From Actinomycetales bacterium (GTDB lineage Bacteria > Actinomycetota > Actinomycetes > Actinomycetales > Dermabacteraceae): a stretch of 8,044 bases of DNA. The stretch is taken from positions 1-8,044 of the forward strand of contig JAAZLF010000576.1 in assembly GCA_012799425.1 (NCBI GenBank), written 5' to 3'. Positions 5,600 through 8,044 of the stretch are shown piece by piece; positions within the stretch are counted from its first letter, which is position 1; every line of letters begins with the position of its first letter. The notes under the pieces are model-generated. The model was not told the origin of the DNA and searched no databases. It saw nothing but the letters and a program-made list of their open reading frames with translations. Position numbers and translations under genes: made by a program.

Positions 5600-6624
5600 A
5601 TGCACCCGGAGAACGAGCCCTACGCCGCGACCTGGCGCGACCAGCTGATCGAGCTGGACCTGCCGGGCGTCGGCCCGATCACCGCGAGCGCGGATCCGGC
5701 ACCCTTCCGGGAGGAGCCGACGGCCCGGTCCGAGTGCGAGGTCGGTCTCGAGCACCGACGGCGCGCGCCCACCACCCCGCCCGAGGCGGAGACCGTGCGC
5801 GCCGCGCTGAGGGACCGCCCGCCGCTCGAGCTCGCCCACACCTGGCTGGTGGTGCCCGCGCTGGGGCCCGTGCTGCCCACCCTCCTCCCCGAGGGCGCGA
5901 TCGTCGCCGACATCAGCGGCGCCGAGGCACCCTCCGAGGTCCGCGGGGAACCGGAGCCCCAGCTCTCCCGGCCGAGCCGGGAAGGAGCACGAGCCGGAGC
6001 CCACGTCGCGGGAGCACCGCGGCGGGTGCGTCCTTCGCAGTTCAGCTGGTTCCGTCGGCCCGCCGTGGCCGGGGCGCTGCGCCGACGCGGTGGCCCGGTC
6101 GCGCTCGGATCCCTCGTCGGCCCGCGGCGCGATTGGTTCGAACCGGCCGCCGCCGCGCGGGAGGACCTCATGGCGCCGCATCCGGACCAGGCACTCGAGC
6201 GCGCGCTGCTGATCGCCGTCGACCATGGCCAGGGCGCGGTGCTGCGGATTGGTCCGGGCGGCCTCGACGTGGTCCCCACCGGGGCCGATCCGCGGATCCC
6301 CGCGCTCGAGGACCTCGACCTGCTGGTCACGGCGCGGCCCTCGCAATGCCCCTTGCACGGGCGGGACGAGGCAGGACCGTGCCGGCCCTACGGGGCCCGT
6401 GGAGCCGGCGCGCGCACGAGGCGCAGGTGGACTGGGGGGCGCGGCGTTCGCAGGCGCTCGCCGTGCAGGGATGCGGGGTGTGCTTCGGGGAGGCGCTGCC
6501 GCCCGAGCCCGATCAGCCACAGGTGCCGCGGCTGTCCCGGAGGATCCCGGTGGTCGATATCGACCGCCTGCATCTGCGGGCTGGGGAGCTGGTGCGCATC
6601 GACCCGATCGCGCCGCCGCGCTGA
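5600..6624 (+). pseudogene. Unrecognised gene, reading frame disrupted (frameshifted hypothetical protein)
   Basis: I do not recognise this gene. It begins at ATG 5600 with AGGAG at 5592-5596 (and GGAAGG at 5585-5590) upstream, and codons end in G/C almost without exception to about 5970 ('MHPENEPYAATWRDQLIELD', 'HTWLVVPALGPVLPTLLPEG'). From about 5979 to 6032 that frame loses its third-position bias while the next frame has about 18 G/C-ending codons in a row; the bias returns to the first frame to about 6380 ('ALLIAVDHGQGAVLRIGPGG'). After about 6392-6440 coding character moves to a third frame that ends at TGA 6622-6624 ('VVDIDRLHLRAGELVRIDP'). The original frame stays open to 7180, across the opposing DUF3817 gene, so it cannot be the true end. 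The rebuilt C-terminal part carries Cys/His groups (CPLH at 6347-6358, CGVC at 6472-6483), possibly metal-binding. Sequencing error, decay or recoding are all possible. Confidence 0.6.
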
Positions 6625-6638
6625 GCGAGGACGCTCAG
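6621..6638. terminator. Hairpin covering both convergent stop codons; possible bidirectional terminator
   Basis: CTGAGCG (6621-6627) and CGCTCAG (6632-6638) form a perfect 7-bp stem with the 4-base loop AGGA. The TGA stop of the plus-strand gene (6622-6624) lies in one arm and the stop of the minus-strand DUF3817 gene (6637-6635) in the other. The position between convergent genes suits a shared terminator. There is no T tract on either side, so it would be of the U-less type sometimes proposed in actinobacteria. Confidence 0.5.
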
Positions 6639-7102
6639 GCGAACCACTCGGTGGGCGGGCCCAACGACAGCAGCACCGTGAACACCACCGACACCCCGAC
6701 GACCGCGATCAGGCCCGCGGCGATCGGATGGCGCAGCGCCACGGCCGCGACGTGCTGTGGCGCCGAGGCCGGCTGCTCCTTCCGCAGCCGCCAATGGTCG
6801 CCCAGCAGGCCGCGGCGCAGCGCCGAGCGCTCGAAGGGCACCGTGAGGTACGGGATCACGGCGGAGCCGATGCCGAGCAGCAGATCCTTCGCCCGCCACT
6901 GCTGGTCGACCGCGACCAGCACCGTCACCACCACATAGGCGATGAAGGTGAAGCCGTGCAGACCGCCGCCGATCCGCACCAGCAGCTCGGTGGACTGCAG
7001 CACGTACTTCAGGAACATGCCGGCCAGCAGAAGGGTCCACGTGACCACCTCGGCGATGGCGAGCACGCGGTACAGACGATAGGGGGTCGAGAGCAGGCGC
7101 AT
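6635..7102 (-). CDS. DUF3817 family integral membrane protein
   Basis: The 155-residue product fits the DUF3817 family of small actinobacterial and firmicute membrane proteins of unknown function. It opens with the family signature 'LYRVLAIAEVVTWTLLLAGM' (10-29), then 'KYV' and 'RIGGGLHGFTFIAYVV' (43-58), then 'IPYLTVPFE' (83-91). Predicted membrane spans are about 13-31, 45-66, 72-92 and 126-148, with a basic loop (94-108, 'RSALRRGLLGDHWRLRK') that is probably cytoplasmic. The ATG at 7102 is chosen because the family signature starts shortly after it. The frame is open to 7210, but those 36 extra residues are unlike the family and lack coding bias. No good SD or TANNNT box is seen, so the exact start is slightly uncertain. 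It converges on the disrupted gene at 5600-6624, with stops 10 bases apart. Confidence 0.83.
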   Translation of the reverse strand: MRLLSTPYRLYRVLAIAEVVTWTLLLAGMFLKYVLQSTELLVRIGGGLHGFTFIAYVVVTVLVAVDQQWRAKDLLLGIGSAVIPYLTVPFERSALRRGLLGDHWRLRKEQPASAPQHVAAVALRHPIAAGLIAVVGVSVVFTVLLSLGPPTEWFA

Positions 7103-7219
7103 AGGCGCATGGTGCCAGGTGCTGCTCCGCAGTCGCTGGATGTCGGGGCGACGAAAGACGGAAGCGGTGGTGGACGATGAGAAGTGCCGGGTGAGCACGG
7201 CGGCGCTCACGCTGGAGTC
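7103..7219. other. Intergenic stretch between the DUF3817 gene and the small ORF
   Basis: This divergent spacer (117 bases) should hold the DUF3817 promoter on the minus strand and, if the small ORF is real, its promoter on the plus strand. I find no TANNNT box at a useful distance on either strand, no long dyad and no riboswitch-like structure. A purine-rich tract (about 7148-7184) on the plus strand is the only visible compositional feature. Confidence 0.4.
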
Positions 7220-7315
7220 ATGACGACGGACACCCTCCCCGGACAGCTCTTCCTGCTCCTGGACAACACCGCGGTGATCCTCGCGACCACGACCATCACC
7301 ACCATGACGTCCTGA
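7220..7315 (+). CDS. Small ORF, 31 residues, Thr/Ile-rich C-terminus (hypothetical peptide)
   Basis: ATG 7220 to TGA 7313-7315 encodes 31 residues. All but one of the sense codons end in G or C, while first and second positions are rich in A and T: the periodicity of a real gene in this genome, which the opposite strand does not show. The peptide has a polar start, a hydrophobic middle ('LFLLLDNTAVILA') and a Thr-rich end 'ATTTITTMTS'. The end resembles the run of threonines in enterobacterial thr leader peptides, but no plus-strand biosynthetic gene follows; the next gene downstream is hrpB on the opposite strand, 6 bases away. A GGAG at 7214-7217 is only 2 bases from the ATG, which is close. 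An in-frame GTG at 7184 could add 12 residues but has poorer codon bias. It could be a small membrane peptide, a leader remnant or chance. Confidence 0.45.
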   Translation: MTTDTLPGQLFLLLDNTAVILATTTITTMTS

Positions 7316-7321
7316 CCCCGC

Positions 7322-8044
7322 TCAGCGGCCCCTCGCCCGCGTGGTGCGGGAGGTCGCCCGCGCCGTCCACGGATCCTCCGGCCAGGGATGCTTGGGGTAA
7401 CGGCCCCGCATCTCCTTGCGCACCTCCCGATACGGCCCGTCCCAGAACGAGCGCAGGTCATCGGTGATCGCGAGCGGCCTGCGCGCGGGCGAGAGCAGGT
7501 GGAACAGCACCGGCACCCTGCCGTGCACCAGGCGCGGGGTCTCGGCCAGCCCGAACAGCTCCTGCAGCTTCACCGCCACCACGGGCCGCCCGTCCTCTGC
7601 GTCCGGCGCAGGGTACTCGATGCGGGAGGTGCTTCCCGAGGGCACGGCGAGTCGCCGCGGCACCAGCTCGTCGAGCGCGGTCGCCTCCGGCCAGGGCAGC
7701 AGCAGCCGCAGCCCGCCGGTCACATCGATCCGGTCCAGGCGCGTGGTGCACTCCGACAGCTGAGGGGCCAGCCATGTCTCCGCCGCCTCCAGCAGGGCCG
7801 CCTCGTCCATCGCCGGCCAGGGCGCGCCGAACTCCCGGCGCACCAGCGCGAGACGGGCCCGCAGCTCCCGGGCGGCGTCATCCATCGGCAGGGCATCGAG
7901 CCCGTGCCTGCGCACATGTGCGAGCACAGCGGGGACGGTGTCGCTCGCCGTCACGGCGACGGGCGTCGAGGCCAGCTCGATCGCGCCCAGCACACGTCGC
8001 TGCCGGGCCCGCACCGCCCCGTCCTCGAGCACGGCGGTGCGCTC
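7322..8044 (-). CDS. hrpB: ATP-dependent helicase HrpB, C-terminal part (5' end outside the window)
   Basis: The last 240 codons of HrpB, a DEAH-box (superfamily 2) ATP-dependent helicase of about 800 residues whose physiological role is poorly defined. The window holds only the region after the helicase core: a helical part (roughly residues 30-95 of this fragment) and the HrpB-specific C-terminal domain, recognisable by 'VPVLFHLLSPARRPLAITDD', 'FWDGPYREVRKEMRGRYPKH' and 'PWPEDPW' close to the C-terminus. The core motifs (Walker A, DEAH) would lie beyond base 8044. The frame is open to the window edge, and an internal GTG at 8032 should not be taken as the start. The stop lies 219 bases before the DUF3817 start, so the two are probably not tightly co-transcribed. 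The tail after 'DPW' is short and Arg/Thr-rich, as is common for this family. Confidence 0.9.
   Translation of the reverse strand, partial: ERTAVLEDGAVRARQRRVLGAIELASTPVAVTASDTVPAVLAHVRRHGLDALPMDDAARELRARLALVRREFGAPWPAMDEAALLEAAETWLAPQLSECTTRLDRIDVTGGLRLLLPWPEATALDELVPRRLAVPSGSTSRIEYPAPDAEDGRPVVAVKLQELFGLAETPRLVHGRVPVLFHLLSPARRPLAITDDLRSFWDGPYREVRKEMRGRYPKHPWPEDPWTARATSRTTRARGR

Noticed and set aside
6431..6440. Programmed -1 frameshift at the six-G run
   Set aside because: The direction of shift fits, but the run is not a true X XXY YYZ heptamer in the upstream frame, and the gene has a second frame anomaly near 5979-6032. Error or decay is simpler.
5516..6520. 334-codon minus-strand open frame opposite the disrupted gene
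   Set aside because: Its translation is low-complexity (Arg/Gly/Pro/Ala-rich) and lacks recognisable motifs, and third-position bias clearly favours the plus strand there.
5021..7180. 719-codon plus-strand open frame as one gene
   Set aside because: Its first part is antisense to rlmC and its last part antisense to the DUF3817 gene. Only the stretch from 5600 to about 6390 shows coding bias, and that is reported as part of the disrupted gene.
7220..7315. Threonine-operon attenuator
   Set aside because: The leader-like peptide has no downstream biosynthetic gene on its strand, and I could not draw convincing alternative terminator and antiterminator stems after it. I keep it only as an unexplained small ORF.
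7207..7461. Minus-strand open frame with a Val/Met-rich stretch
   Set aside because: It is antisense to the small ORF and out of frame over the hrpB end. Its Val run is just the complement of the Thr codons.
1..8044. Mobile element, CRISPR array or defence island
   Set aside because: No direct repeats with spacers, transposase or integrase motifs, att-like repeats, or toxin-antitoxin pairs were seen. The recognised genes are ordinary chromosomal families.

Overview
The window is about 70% G+C. Coding frames almost always end codons in G or C, starts are ATG or GTG, and SD sites alternate with starts that look leaderless. Together with the gene set (E. coli-type rlmC, hrpB, a DUF3817 membrane protein, type I asparaginase) this points to a high-GC actinobacterium, probably Micrococcales and possibly Brachybacterium-like; the genus is an inference from general resemblance. 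The region reads as ordinary chromosome. I see no tRNA, rRNA, IS element, phage gene or CRISPR array.

Layout. Bases 1-42 may hold the first 14 codons of a divergent minus-strand gene. A plus-strand alkaline-phosphatase-superfamily phosphodiesterase (118-1464) follows, and its end overlaps a convergent minus-strand gene by 10 bases. A run of four minus-strand genes then reads from 5506 down to 1455: rlmC (23S rRNA U747 methyltransferase), an AHSA1-type SRPBCC protein, a type I asparaginase coupled to it by a 4-base GTGA overlap, and an inositol-monophosphatase/HIT fusion protein. Divergent from rlmC is an unrecognised plus-strand gene (5600-6624) that cannot be read in one frame. It converges on a small DUF3817 membrane protein (minus, 7102-6635), and both stop codons lie inside one perfect hairpin. 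Between that gene and the 3' part of hrpB (minus, 8044-7322) is a 31-codon plus-strand ORF rich in Thr near its C-terminus, with nearly perfect coding periodicity.

How the genes fit together. The rlmC run is probably one transcription unit (gaps of 37, -4 and 26 bases) with an extra internal start before the last gene. Its members do different jobs: rRNA modification, an unknown ligand-binding fold, asparagine hydrolysis, and phosphate-ester plus nucleotide hydrolysis. I therefore see a housekeeping cluster and not a dedicated pathway. The points most worth a second look are the IMPase-HIT fusion, the two TANNNT boxes exactly 6 bases before SD-less GTG starts, the frame-disrupted gene, and the Thr-rich small ORF.
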